Shown here: positions 28,242 to 38,410 of the stretch, piece after piece
Numbering within the stretch: position 1 is the stretch's first letter
How the letters are laid out: every line of letters begins with the position of its first letter
From: Rickettsiales bacterium
GTDB lineage: Bacteria; Bacteroidota; Bacteroidia; Cytophagales; Cyclobacteriaceae
DNA: 64,000 nt
Assembly (NCBI GenBank): GCA_002729235.1
Contig: PBTY01000040.1
Location: 16,231-80,230 of the forward strand
Direction: 5' to 3'
Made by a program: the position numbers and the translations under genes
Notes under the pieces: model-generated
What the model was told of the DNA's origin: nothing
What the model saw: only the letters and a program-made list of their open reading frames with translations
Database searches by the model: none

Positions 28242-29680
28242 TGGTAGGAGTTATGAAAAGCATCGAATCAATAATGAATCTAAGGAATGCGATGGTCCTT
28301 GGCTTACTTCTTAGTACCATTTGTTTGAGAGCTCAACAGACACCACTGTACGCTCACTATTATCTCAATCCTTATTTGTATAATCCGGCTATGGCAGGAT
28401 TTGGTGAGCAATCATCTGCCTATTTCTTGTACAGAAAGCAGTGGGCAGGCGTGGACGGTGCACCAGAAACACAGGTTTTTACACTGGATGGAAATTTAAA
28501 AAATCATCCTGTTGGCTTGGGCGTCACCTTTATGAACGACATCACCAATATTATTGGAAGAACGGGAGGTGCTCTGACAGGGTCCTACGAGGTGAAATTA
28601 ACACCTACTACCCAGCGTTTGCGATTTGGGATGAGCTTCCAGGCTATTAGAAACAGGATATTCTTCGATCGAATAAGAGCAGAAGATATTTCAGATCCTA
28701 ACCTGTTAGAGAATGTAGATGCAAAAACAGTATTTGAAGGGAGTGTTGGCTTGTCCTACAGTGTTCGAAAGTTGCGAATAGGAGTAGCAGGAGATCAGCT
28801 GTTCCAAAATACGTTTGATCATGACGAGCAAGCTGCCTTTAGAACGTTGAATTACACGCTCGTTAGGCATTTTTATACTACTGCTGAATACCTGTTTGAA
28901 GTGGGACCAAATATCACGATCAAGCCACAAGTATTGGTGAGAACGGTTCAGGGTCTGCACTCACAGTTTGATGGATATGTAAAAGTTGGATACAAGGATA
29001 TTGTATGGACAAACCTCATGTACCGTCATGATATCGGGGCTGGAGCTTCTTTAGGCTTCAAACTGGATGACCAGTACGTGTTTAGCTATGCATATGAGTT
29101 CCCTACTACTGACTTGAACATCGTCGGGAGTTCTACCCATGAATTTATGCTCGGGATAAAGATTCATCGCTCTACACCTGGGAAATCAGAAATCAGTCAG
29201 GAACAAGCTAAAGAGATAATGCAAAACAGTGTGCATCAGGAGAAGATGGATGCACTGGAGCAACAAAATGAACAGGTGAGTGGCAAGCTCAACAGAACTG
29301 AACGTCAGCTTCAATCTCAAAATGAAGAGTTAGAGCGACTCAAACAAGTGGTGGAGTCTTATCAGCAAGATTTGGAGTTGGCCATTGAGAATCTAAGTGC
29401 CAACAAGAATGACACTACCTCACAGACACAAGGATTCTTCGTGGTAGTTGGTGCACTCAGGAAGTTTGACAATGCGAAGGCATTTCAGCGCATATTGAAA
29501 CGTGAAGCGAATCTAGATACCCGGGTGATTCAAAATGCCAATAAAACCTGGTATTTCATTTATTCTGATAATACCGATTCGGTTAAAGAAGCTTTGGAAA
29601 AGCTAGAAGTTATCAAGAAGGGCCCGGCAATGCCTTTCATTATTGAGACGCCATGGATTTATAAAAAGGAGACGGAGTGA
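28241..29680 (+). CDS. PorP/SprF family T9SS membrane protein with coiled-coil and SPOR-like C-terminal extension
   Basis: QQTPLYAHYYLNPYLYNPAMAGFGEQSSAYFLYRKQWAGVDGAPETQVFTLDG...; then a Glu/Gln-rich helix and GFFVVVGALRKFDNAKAFQRIL...TWYFIYSDN. Confidence 0.88.
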   Translation: MVGVMKSIESIMNLRNAMVLGLLLSTICLRAQQTPLYAHYYLNPYLYNPAMAGFGEQSSAYFLYRKQWAGVDGAPETQVFTLDGNLKNHPVGLGVTFMNDITNIIGRTGGALTGSYEVKLTPTTQRLRFGMSFQAIRNRIFFDRIRAEDISDPNLLENVDAKTVFEGSVGLSYSVRKLRIGVAGDQLFQNTFDHDEQAAFRTLNYTLVRHFYTTAEYLFEVGPNITIKPQVLVRTVQGLHSQFDGYVKVGYKDIVWTNLMYRHDIGAGASLGFKLDDQYVFSYAYEFPTTDLNIVGSSTHEFMLGIKIHRSTPGKSEISQEQAKEIMQNSVHQEKMDALEQQNEQVSGKLNRTERQLQSQNEELERLKQVVESYQQDLELAIENLSANKNDTTSQTQGFFVVVGALRKFDNAKAFQRILKREANLDTRVIQNANKTWYFIYSDNTDSVKEALEKLEVIKKGPAMPFIIETPWIYKKETE

Positions 29681-31383
29681 TCAAAAATGCGCTGACATAT
29701 CGCTCATTATTATCTCTTTTGATGCTATTAGGGTTGCTTTTGCATGGGAAAACTCAGGACTTAGAGAATATCAATAAGGAAGACCTATTTACATATGGGG
29801 GTGGTATTTCTGTAACCAATACTTTCTACCATTCCATTGGTACACCAAGTCAACGTGATCCCTATTTCTGGCAAGTGAATGCAAATCTCAATTTGAGCTT
29901 CATGAACATTGTCAATGCGCCATTCTCCTTCACTATTTCTCAACAAAATAAAAGTTTTTCACAACCTCAGCCGTTCAATCGGTTTGGGATTAGTCCCACT
30001 TACAAAGGGTTGACGGTGCATCTAGGTCACAGGACCCTATCATTTTCAGATTTTACCCTGGCAGGTAACTTATTCTTTGGAGTCGGGCTGGAATACAAAC
30101 CAGACCATCATCCACTACGTGTGAGTGCCATGTATGGAAGGTTTGCTAAGCCAGTGGATAAGTTTGCCCAAGATGGTCAGATATACGCTATTCCAACTTA
30201 CAGAAGAATTGGATATGGAGTCAAAGTTGGATTTGAGACAAGAGAGCATAATGCTGCAGTCATGTTCTTTAAGTCGGCTGATGATGCGAGTTCCATCACA
30301 TTGGCGGACTCTACTGCTATTGATTTGAGCCTCACACCTGAAGAAAACCTGGTTGTGGGTGTAGAAGGTGGGTTCAAGTTTTTTGATCGATTTAAGATAC
30401 AGGGCGAATATGCTTATAGCATGTTCACCAGAAATACCAATATCCCCGAGTTATTCATCAATGACTATTCTTTTGTGAATAATCTAGCTGGCTTGTACAC
30501 TCCGAATGCTTCTTCCCTATTTACCAATGCCTTCAAAGGAGATTTGACCTATTCAGGAGACATGTTTCAGGCTAATTTGAGGTATCGTCGGGTTGACCCA
30601 GGATATACTACACACGGCTCTTCTTTCTTGAATAATGATCTGGAAGATATTACTGCAGGATTGTCCATTCCATTGTTCAAAAACAAGCTAAACCTTTCTA
30701 CCAATGCTGGAATTCAGCAAAACAATCTGGATAACCAAAGTACTGCCCAGCTCCGCAGATTCATTTTCAGCACATCAGCCAATATTTCTGCCACCGATCG
30801 GCTTAATATTGGTTTAAACTTTTCCAACTTCAGCACCAACACGCGACAAGTACTGATTCGTACCGATGTGTTGTCAGATACGCTCGAATTCTTCCAGGTG
30901 ACCCGATCAGCAATGTCCACGATCAACTATCAGGTGAGCAAAGAAAACAGGAGTGCTTTGTTCGTGACAGGGAACTTTCAGGATGCTAATGACAACCAGG
31001 GAAATACGTCTAATTTCCAAAGTGCCAATGCAGGTTATTCATTCTCTGTGGGTAAAATGGTACAATTCAATACCTCCATGTCTTTCAACAAGTCGGAATC
31101 AAGCGGATTTACGAATATGACCTATGGACCAATCATTGGTGCCTCCAGACCATTTTTCAAAAATAAGGTCAGAAGTAATTTGTCAGTAAGTGTGTTGAAT
31201 AGCCATTTGAATGGAGATCTGGAGGGAAATATTAATAATGTTCGTTGGTCTGCCAATTTTCAACCAGGAAAGCGACACTCATTAGCGCTAAATACTTTTT
31301 ACATCTATAAAGTATCGAAGGGAGAGAACGGTCAAACTATTCAGGAAGTAAGGGTCACAGTTAATTACAGTTTCAGAATCTAA
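29677..31383 (+). CDS. Probable outer-membrane beta-barrel protein (568 aa)
   Basis: Signal peptide; alternating amphipathic strands; ends EVRVTVNYSFRI with terminal aromatic/aliphatic pattern; GTG start overlaps upstream stop. Confidence 0.65.
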   Translation: MIKNALTYRSLLSLLMLLGLLLHGKTQDLENINKEDLFTYGGGISVTNTFYHSIGTPSQRDPYFWQVNANLNLSFMNIVNAPFSFTISQQNKSFSQPQPFNRFGISPTYKGLTVHLGHRTLSFSDFTLAGNLFFGVGLEYKPDHHPLRVSAMYGRFAKPVDKFAQDGQIYAIPTYRRIGYGVKVGFETREHNAAVMFFKSADDASSITLADSTAIDLSLTPEENLVVGVEGGFKFFDRFKIQGEYAYSMFTRNTNIPELFINDYSFVNNLAGLYTPNASSLFTNAFKGDLTYSGDMFQANLRYRRVDPGYTTHGSSFLNNDLEDITAGLSIPLFKNKLNLSTNAGIQQNNLDNQSTAQLRRFIFSTSANISATDRLNIGLNFSNFSTNTRQVLIRTDVLSDTLEFFQVTRSAMSTINYQVSKENRSALFVTGNFQDANDNQGNTSNFQSANAGYSFSVGKMVQFNTSMSFNKSESSGFTNMTYGPIIGASRPFFKNKVRSNLSVSVLNSHLNGDLEGNINNVRWSANFQPGKRHSLALNTFYIYKVSKGENGQTIQEVRVTVNYSFRI

Positions 31384-31389
31384 CTAGTT

Positions 31390-33252
31390 ATGAAATACAT
31401 CAGCAGCATATTCGTAATCATATTACTCTCCACTATTGGGCTTGGACAGGTGCAAACTCCTCAGTGGGATGTGATTCTTCCGAGCAAAGTGAAATGGCTC
31501 CAGGTAAATGACTGGGGAATGGTGATTGCTGCCTGTGAGAATGGGATGTATGGTATGGATCCAAGGGATGGTAAGAAGATTTGGGAAAATACATCTCTCA
31601 CCAATATCAATGAAGATTTTTATTCGAATATCGAAAATACTCCATTGGTTTTGATCGCTGACAAAGGATCTGATGCCAAGACGGTAGTTATTAATGGTTT
31701 GACGGGAGATGTTGTTTTCAATTCCGAGAAAGAGGGGTTTTCTAAGGTTGTTAGTAGGAAAATTATTCCAGAAATCGAGGGCTTATTGATAGTTTACCAA
31801 ACAGATGCCGGAGATGGAATTGCTTTGTACAATTATGTTAATGGAACTCAGAAATGGAATTCTTCGATTGAAAAGGCCAAGTCTAATGCAGTACAGCCTG
31901 AGCCTTTCCTGGATAATGGTCAAAATATAGTCATGGCAAATGGACCGATTCTCTATCATATTGATGCATCTAGTGGTTCTATTCTATGGAATTATGAAGT
32001 AAAAAAGAACATCATTGACGTCTTTACCGGCCCAACAGGAAATGAACTTTATACGGTTAGTGGGAGTCCCTCAGATAGTTACAGAAATAATAACACTAAA
32101 TCATCACTCACAGTAACTGGGGGCACTGGTAAATTCAGTATCGATTGTATAGCCCTGGCGGATGGAAGTAGTATCTGGAAAAACCCCATTGAATACTCGA
32201 AATCGAAATATGGCGGAGTGGCATTGGGTGAAGATGATTTTTTCTTACTGCATACTTTAGGAGCAAATCAGTATAAGTATTCTTCATCTGATCCTATCTG
32301 GAAGAAGGAGAAATTGGGAACCGGAGGTGATGCGCTTGGTGGCATTTTCGAGTCGGATGAAAGTATCATATACTTTAGCCCGGATGGCGCTGGTAGGACC
32401 TATGGTTACCTGGTTGATAAGGCTGGGAATCAATTATGGAAGAAAAAAGTAATCATCAATGGCGATTTGATGTTGTTGGAGGATTTAGGTGATACCTTTT
32501 TTTACATCTCTACACAGGGTCTGAATTTTATCAATAAAGCCGATGGTAAGCTTTTATGGGAAGGAAATAAATACCTGTCTTCCAATTTCCCGGTAGATTT
32601 TATCCAGGAAAATGCTTCTCTGTACACAGTCTATATTGGTAACAAGCTGATTTCTGTGGATCTGGATACAAAAGATTGGTCATTGATCACCAATGATATT
32701 CTTTTTCAAGGTGAAGTTCCTTCTCGTTTGCGTAAAACCGATTTGGGTTATGTGATTTCTGGTGATCAGAATGTCATGCTGGTGAATGAAAATGGTAAGG
32801 AAATCTACCGTACCTATTTACCACAGCCAGATCAAAGTTTCGGAGCGAAATTGGCCCTTGGCACACTTAGTATGGCAACCGCTGTAGGTTCCATGGCTTA
32901 CGGCATGTCGTCCGCAGGCTACGGCTTAGCCGGAGCTGTTCAAGACAATGATCAATACAAAAAGAAGGCACAAAGACAGCTTGCAGTTGCCAGCTTTACT
33001 GCCCAATTGGTTGGTGGATTTGATGCTCTGGCAACATTGCGTTTTGGACACTCTGTTGGATCAAGTGACTATCAATTAATTCTGACAAGAAAAGATAAAG
33101 CCATTGGATTTGTGAAAGTTGGCCTGGATGATGGAGCAGAGCAAGGAGTAATTGTGACAGATGATCGCACACCAACATACGTGTTAGACCATGTGGACAA
33201 CAAGTTCTTTTTGAAATCAGGAGATACCAGAGTGGCATGTTATCAATTATGA
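31390..33252 (+). CDS. PQQ-binding-like beta-propeller repeat protein
   Basis: MDPRDGKKIWENTSL, YNYVNGTQKWNSSI, IDASSGSILWNYEV, KADGKLLWEG repeats; Gly/Ala-rich hydrophobic stretch near the C-terminus. Confidence 0.8.
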   Translation: MKYISSIFVIILLSTIGLGQVQTPQWDVILPSKVKWLQVNDWGMVIAACENGMYGMDPRDGKKIWENTSLTNINEDFYSNIENTPLVLIADKGSDAKTVVINGLTGDVVFNSEKEGFSKVVSRKIIPEIEGLLIVYQTDAGDGIALYNYVNGTQKWNSSIEKAKSNAVQPEPFLDNGQNIVMANGPILYHIDASSGSILWNYEVKKNIIDVFTGPTGNELYTVSGSPSDSYRNNNTKSSLTVTGGTGKFSIDCIALADGSSIWKNPIEYSKSKYGGVALGEDDFFLLHTLGANQYKYSSSDPIWKKEKLGTGGDALGGIFESDESIIYFSPDGAGRTYGYLVDKAGNQLWKKKVIINGDLMLLEDLGDTFFYISTQGLNFINKADGKLLWEGNKYLSSNFPVDFIQENASLYTVYIGNKLISVDLDTKDWSLITNDILFQGEVPSRLRKTDLGYVISGDQNVMLVNENGKEIYRTYLPQPDQSFGAKLALGTLSMATAVGSMAYGMSSAGYGLAGAVQDNDQYKKKAQRQLAVASFTAQLVGGFDALATLRFGHSVGSSDYQLILTRKDKAIGFVKVGLDDGAEQGVIVTDDRTPTYVLDHVDNKFFLKSGDTRVACYQL

Positions 33253-33260
33253 GCTATTGA

Positions 33261-36200
33261 ATGATGATCGATTATTGGAAAAGACATATTGACAGAATAA
33301 CCCTAATCAAGGCGAATATCTTTTTGATATTGCTTCTGAGTATTCGGGTGTTGAATGCTCAGATCATCGATCGATATCCGGCTAACGTCATGCCGGTAGT
33401 TTCTGAACCAGCATCAGTGTATATCAGCGACTATATTGAGACCGGAAGTAGCCAATTTACTGGGAATATCATTTTCAATGATTTCAATGAGTCGTCATGG
33501 ACCTTCAAACTCAAATTAACTATTCAGAGTACAGATGTAAGCCTTGTAACAAAACAAGGTTTTACTCCTTCGACGCCAATTACGGTTATGCCTGGAGAAC
33601 CCTATGCACTCTCTGGTTCTGACTGGCAAGAGTACTTCGAGTTCTCCAATTTAGATGTTGGTGGTGATGTTAGATCCATAGTGAATAGTGGACGTCTTCC
33701 AGAAGGATATTACTCTTTCTGTTTACAAGTTTTGGATTACGATACTGGAGATCCTTTGTCTGATGAAATGTGTCAGCAGGTATACATTAAATTGCTGGCA
33801 CCTCCTTTAATTGTGAATCCGATTTGTAATTCGATTATCAATCCGGTAACACAGGTTCAAATTCCATTTTCCTGGCAGCTATTTAATACCAAGAGTCCAA
33901 ATGGATCCGTTCCAGAGTTTCAAATCACCATTTGGGAACTCCTTGAGCAAGGAGTAGATCCTTTGAGTGCCGTTGCCAATGGGCAAGTATTGCAAGTTTA
34001 TCAGTCTGAAGTACTGACCAATGCCTATTTGAATTATGGGCCATCTCATCCTTTGTTAGATCTTGGGAAAACCTATGTTTATCGAGTTCAGGCAGTTGAA
34101 CAAAATGGGAAAAGCTACTATAAAAATGATGGATACAGTCAATACTGTTACTTCCACTATGGTTACCCCACAGGAGGCAAAATAAAAGTCATTTATCCGG
34201 AATACGATCAGGGCTTTAGGCGTGGTGTGGTACAACGTGTCACCTGGAGTAGACCTAGTAACTGGATTCCTAACTATGCGCTGGATTATGAGGTAGTCGT
34301 TAAAAAGATTTCAGAGAACGAAAATCCTGAAGCAGGGATGGTCAATAAGCCAGTTTGGAAAAATTATTCCAAAAAGGGAATCATGGTTGGGATCGACCAG
34401 GCCACACTACTAGCCAAACTAGATGTAGAGCAAAAGTACGCCTGGCAAGTCAAGGCTTATGCCAATGATATGGAGGTGGCTAGTAGTGAGGTATCTACCT
34501 TCTTTGGGCCTAGTTTGGTGGAGCAATTTTTCGCTGGGAATTATCGGGTCATGGTGGACTATATTTCTAATAAAGATCTTAATGACTTGTCAGGAGGTGG
34601 AAGAGTAAAATTGTCTGATAGCAACGATGACTGGCATAATCTAGAGTTTGAACATCTAAAGGTTGTAGAAAAATCAGGGTTGTATTTCCTTGAGGCTGGT
34701 GAAATATATACCAAAATTAAGGAGCGGACCTTTGATCTAGAAGCTCGTTTCGAGGATAATGGACCAGGGGATTTTCTTTATGATGAGTTTAAGCTAAACA
34801 AGAGCGGGATGCAAGTGAAAGGGTACTTCAAATGGGATGTTCCTTTCGCTGTGGAGCAAGGTAATCTGACTTATATGAAGAGTCAGAAACAATGGGTTTC
34901 ATTCAATGATTTCGATTTGTTTGGCAATGTAAACCTGGAGGATTTGAGTTATGAATTGTTTGATCCATCAGGCTTTAAATTAGAGCTCTCCAAAACAAGC
35001 AAAGTATCAATCAATCAAGGCAAGTTTTCTTTTGTGTTGAATGGTACTATGATTGCTCCTGAGAAGATTAAGTCTTTATCAGGAGGTGAGGTAGGCTGGG
35101 CTTTTGCTGAAGCAAATCAACTAGGAATAATTAAGACTCTTCGGACCCAACCAATTCTAGCCTTTGCAGGCGCCGGTATCGAGATCCACCCTCAAGAGGG
35201 GGTTATAGATCTATCTGATAATGAATCCCCAGGAAAGCAATTGTCCAATCCGACCTGGAAAGGAATCTATTTGGTAGAGTCAAAAATCCAACTGAATAGA
35301 GGGTTTGACAAGGAAAAACAGCTCACGTTGGATGCTCCAATAGAAAGAACAATCACTCATGATCAGTCTCAGGAAACACAAACCTGGGTGGGAGTTCAAG
35401 GTCTTACATATAAGACTGTGGTAGATATGTCCGGATCTGAAGCCTATTTCAATTCCTTCCCAGCAGAGTATACCAGCCTAACATTGGATATTACTAATAG
35501 TAATGTCAATGATAAAAGTAAGTTGGAAGGGAATTTGTTAATCCCTTTTGTAGATCAGAGCAATCCTTTTGATTTTAATATTCAAGTCTATAATCAAGGT
35601 TTCCGACCTGGGACAATCGCTAATCTTACAGGAACAAATTTCAAGCATAATCCTGACGGAGGAGATTTAACCTTAAACGTATCCATTCTCAAATCTGAGA
35701 TCGTTGATAAGGAGAGTATTCGAATGACTTTGGATCTGGAGTGGCCATCGATAGATGTTTCATTTAAGGCCGTTCCTAATTTCATGGTTTGGGGCGATTA
35801 TTCCGTAGGATTCTTCACGCCAGAGGGGGTTGTGGCTCTTGCTGAGCAAATTCAAACCAAGTTCAAGGATTTCCCTGTTACCATTGATGCTTTAAGTGCT
35901 GGTAGAAACAAAGATCATTACGGTATAGCCATCTCTGGTAAGGTGGTAATGGGAGAGGATGTAAGCGGTGATGACGGTGCTCCAGCATTCAATCTTTACA
36001 GTTTCGCCAAAAATGGTGCTCTGGACGAAAATTATGAGCCAGCAAAAGTTCAGGGAGCCATTGATTTGGGGTCAGCGCAGGCCAGTCTAGATCAGGTTGC
36101 GGAGGAACTGGCCGCAATGGAAGAAGATCTGAATGCCAAGCTAAACGAAGAAAAAGCTGCATTAGAGAGTGCAACAGCTGATGGTCTTACAGCCGCTGCA

Positions 36201-38408
36201 GACGGTATTGGTGGTCAGCAGTATGAGGCTAGCGAAATGATCAATGATCAGGAAGAGCAAGGTGGTACTATTGATTATGCAACAGTAAAAGAAGAAGTCA
36301 TATTCTATCTGCAGACGCTTCAGCAAGCACTACCATTCATGACCAAAAGTGATGAAGAGTTCCAAGAGAAATATGACAAGATTCAGGAGCTTATTGATGG
36401 TATAGCCAAACTAGATGAAGACGTTTCAGAGTTACAAACACTCATTGACAAACTAAAGAATTTCGGTAGTGATTTTGCGGCACAACAGGTTGCATCCTTA
36501 GCAGAACCATTCCTCAACAAAGTTGACAGCATAACGACTGTAGTTAATAATAAAATCATCAATACTGCGGATAATCTGACTGATGAAGTGGAGCGGTTAG
36601 TAGTGACTGCTGTTGGACAAGTGGTGGACAATGCAGCAAATCAGGTTATTGGTTCTCTTTCCGACAAGGCACCAAATGTAGCAGAGATTGTAGGAGAAAT
36701 TGCTGAATCTACCAAACGAGCAATTGTTACTGAAATCATGGCTTCCGTGGTTAATTCAGTTAATGACAATGTGATTTTCCCTGTTACAGGGTTTATCTCA
36801 TCTAACCTTCAGGATCGCGCGCATCGTCTGGTTGAAAACACTGCTAAGTCTGTGGTGATGGGTGCCTTGAGTGGAGATGCAGATCCTAAAGAAATCATGA
36901 AAGAGGTTTTAGATGGGTTCAAGGATGAACTGAAAAACCTTGGAGATGAAGTCGTTGCCCAGGTAGATCCTGATAAGATGTTGGAGACCATTAAAAGCCT
37001 TGGTAAAGATGCTATTGGCAACATTGATCCAAAGAGAATATCAGACCGCATAGCTGCTGGTGCATTAGAAGCTATTACAGGGGCAGTAGCTAGTGCCGCA
37101 ACTGAAAAACTCGCTGAGCTAGCCAATAATGCTTTGGGTGATGAAATTGGAATCGAAATACCGGTGGATTTTGCTGCCGCAGGGCTCAAGGCACTAGCTT
37201 CAGGCAACCCAAAGGAATTGTTATTTGATCCAATTCCGGTCAAGGTAAGATCACAGGTATTGGAGATCAATGGACTAATTCATTTCATGAAAGATCACCC
37301 AATCTATGGCGATGGATTCGCTGGAGATGTGGAAGCCTTAATCAAGAAACCAAATCAGTTTACCATAACTCTAGCTTACATCAATGGTCGCAAGGAAGGG
37401 TTAAGTTATTGGATGGCAGAAGTAGGCGGAGCAGCTACTGCTTCGGCTCCTTCTAATGAAGAAGAACCTTCTTCTGACATGTCAAAGGTGGGAGGCGACA
37501 TGCCAGAAACGAATGCTTCTCCACCTGATGGCCTGAAAATAGGACCATTAGAAATAATGGCTTTGAGAGGTCGCATTTACCATCACATGTCTGCAGAAGG
37601 GCTTGGTAAACTGACGCCTGATGCCAATCTGAACTACGGAGCGTATCTACATCTCATCATGTTTGGACCAAGTGATGGGACCAAAATGCGTTTGGAAGTA
37701 GATGCTGCCATGAGTACCTATGCTACTGGTGACTACACCTGGAACTTTGATGGGAATGCCCAATTCATAAGTACCAATCCTCAGATTAATGCGATAGATG
37801 ACAATGCTGTCATTAAAGCTGTATTAACACTCAGCTATAACTCAGCTGAGCAACACTTCTTTGGTTATGCTGCTGCAGAAGTTAAAAAGACAGGTGTGCT
37901 CTGTGCTAGCGGAAGCTTACTCGTAGATGTGAGGCCTGGAGCATGGCGTGTGGCAGTGGGTAGCCCAGAAGAACGGATTAGCTTTATTATCGGTTGTGCC
38001 GGCTTCGGTCCGACGGGATGGTTAGACATCAATCAAAACACGGCATTTCTGGGACTCGGACTTGAGTTCGTCTTCTATGCCAGTATTAATTTGGACGTAG
38101 GTATTGCGGCGGTTGGACTTGTTATTGATGCCGGTGCTGCGGTCGGAATACAAGCCCTGGTCCAACATAGTCCAACATTCATTCTCATGGAAGCCGGGGT
38201 GTGGTTAGAGTTGTATGCTAAAATACTATTAACCTATAAGACACCTCTTAAGAAAGGTTCTGTTACCTTAGCTGATATCTACGTGGCGGCGCAGGCCATG
38301 ATGAGATTTAACCCAACTCCGACCATTTTGTATGGTAATGTGAAGGGGCAGGTAAAGGTTTTATTCCTGAAATTTGGATTCGATAAGAGCTTTGAAATGA
38401 ACATGTAA
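33261..38408 (+). CDS. Giant (1715 aa) exported protein; N-terminal region resembles TANFOR-domain proteins; helical middle, beta-rich C-terminus
   Basis: Signal peptide ending ...SIRVLNAQ; PPLIVNPICNSIINPVTQVQIPFSWQ; long helix-prone segment around LDQVAEELAAMEEDLNAKLNEEKAALESA. Confidence 0.65.
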   Translation: MMIDYWKRHIDRITLIKANIFLILLLSIRVLNAQIIDRYPANVMPVVSEPASVYISDYIETGSSQFTGNIIFNDFNESSWTFKLKLTIQSTDVSLVTKQGFTPSTPITVMPGEPYALSGSDWQEYFEFSNLDVGGDVRSIVNSGRLPEGYYSFCLQVLDYDTGDPLSDEMCQQVYIKLLAPPLIVNPICNSIINPVTQVQIPFSWQLFNTKSPNGSVPEFQITIWELLEQGVDPLSAVANGQVLQVYQSEVLTNAYLNYGPSHPLLDLGKTYVYRVQAVEQNGKSYYKNDGYSQYCYFHYGYPTGGKIKVIYPEYDQGFRRGVVQRVTWSRPSNWIPNYALDYEVVVKKISENENPEAGMVNKPVWKNYSKKGIMVGIDQATLLAKLDVEQKYAWQVKAYANDMEVASSEVSTFFGPSLVEQFFAGNYRVMVDYISNKDLNDLSGGGRVKLSDSNDDWHNLEFEHLKVVEKSGLYFLEAGEIYTKIKERTFDLEARFEDNGPGDFLYDEFKLNKSGMQVKGYFKWDVPFAVEQGNLTYMKSQKQWVSFNDFDLFGNVNLEDLSYELFDPSGFKLELSKTSKVSINQGKFSFVLNGTMIAPEKIKSLSGGEVGWAFAEANQLGIIKTLRTQPILAFAGAGIEIHPQEGVIDLSDNESPGKQLSNPTWKGIYLVESKIQLNRGFDKEKQLTLDAPIERTITHDQSQETQTWVGVQGLTYKTVVDMSGSEAYFNSFPAEYTSLTLDITNSNVNDKSKLEGNLLIPFVDQSNPFDFNIQVYNQGFRPGTIANLTGTNFKHNPDGGDLTLNVSILKSEIVDKESIRMTLDLEWPSIDVSFKAVPNFMVWGDYSVGFFTPEGVVALAEQIQTKFKDFPVTIDALSAGRNKDHYGIAISGKVVMGEDVSGDDGAPAFNLYSFAKNGALDENYEPAKVQGAIDLGSAQASLDQVAEELAAMEEDLNAKLNEEKAALESATADGLTAAADGIGGQQYEASEMINDQEEQGGTIDYATVKEEVIFYLQTLQQALPFMTKSDEEFQEKYDKIQELIDGIAKLDEDVSELQTLIDKLKNFGSDFAAQQVASLAEPFLNKVDSITTVVNNKIINTADNLTDEVERLVVTAVGQVVDNAANQVIGSLSDKAPNVAEIVGEIAESTKRAIVTEIMASVVNSVNDNVIFPVTGFISSNLQDRAHRLVENTAKSVVMGALSGDADPKEIMKEVLDGFKDELKNLGDEVVAQVDPDKMLETIKSLGKDAIGNIDPKRISDRIAAGALEAITGAVASAATEKLAELANNALGDEIGIEIPVDFAAAGLKALASGNPKELLFDPIPVKVRSQVLEINGLIHFMKDHPIYGDGFAGDVEALIKKPNQFTITLAYINGRKEGLSYWMAEVGGAATASAPSNEEEPSSDMSKVGGDMPETNASPPDGLKIGPLEIMALRGRIYHHMSAEGLGKLTPDANLNYGAYLHLIMFGPSDGTKMRLEVDAAMSTYATGDYTWNFDGNAQFISTNPQINAIDDNAVIKAVLTLSYNSAEQHFFGYAAAEVKKTGVLCASGSLLVDVRPGAWRVAVGSPEERISFIIGCAGFGPTGWLDINQNTAFLGLGLEFVFYASINLDVGIAAVGLVIDAGAAVGIQALVQHSPTFILMEAGVWLELYAKILLTYKTPLKKGSVTLADIYVAAQAMMRFNPTPTILYGNVKGQVKVLFLKFGFDKSFEMNM

Positions 38409-38410
38409 CT

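Noticed and set aside
36809-37270. 153-aa minus-strand ORF inside the 1715-aa gene
   Set aside because: Antisense shadow of a strongly coding plus-strand frame; low-complexity Ser/Ala composition
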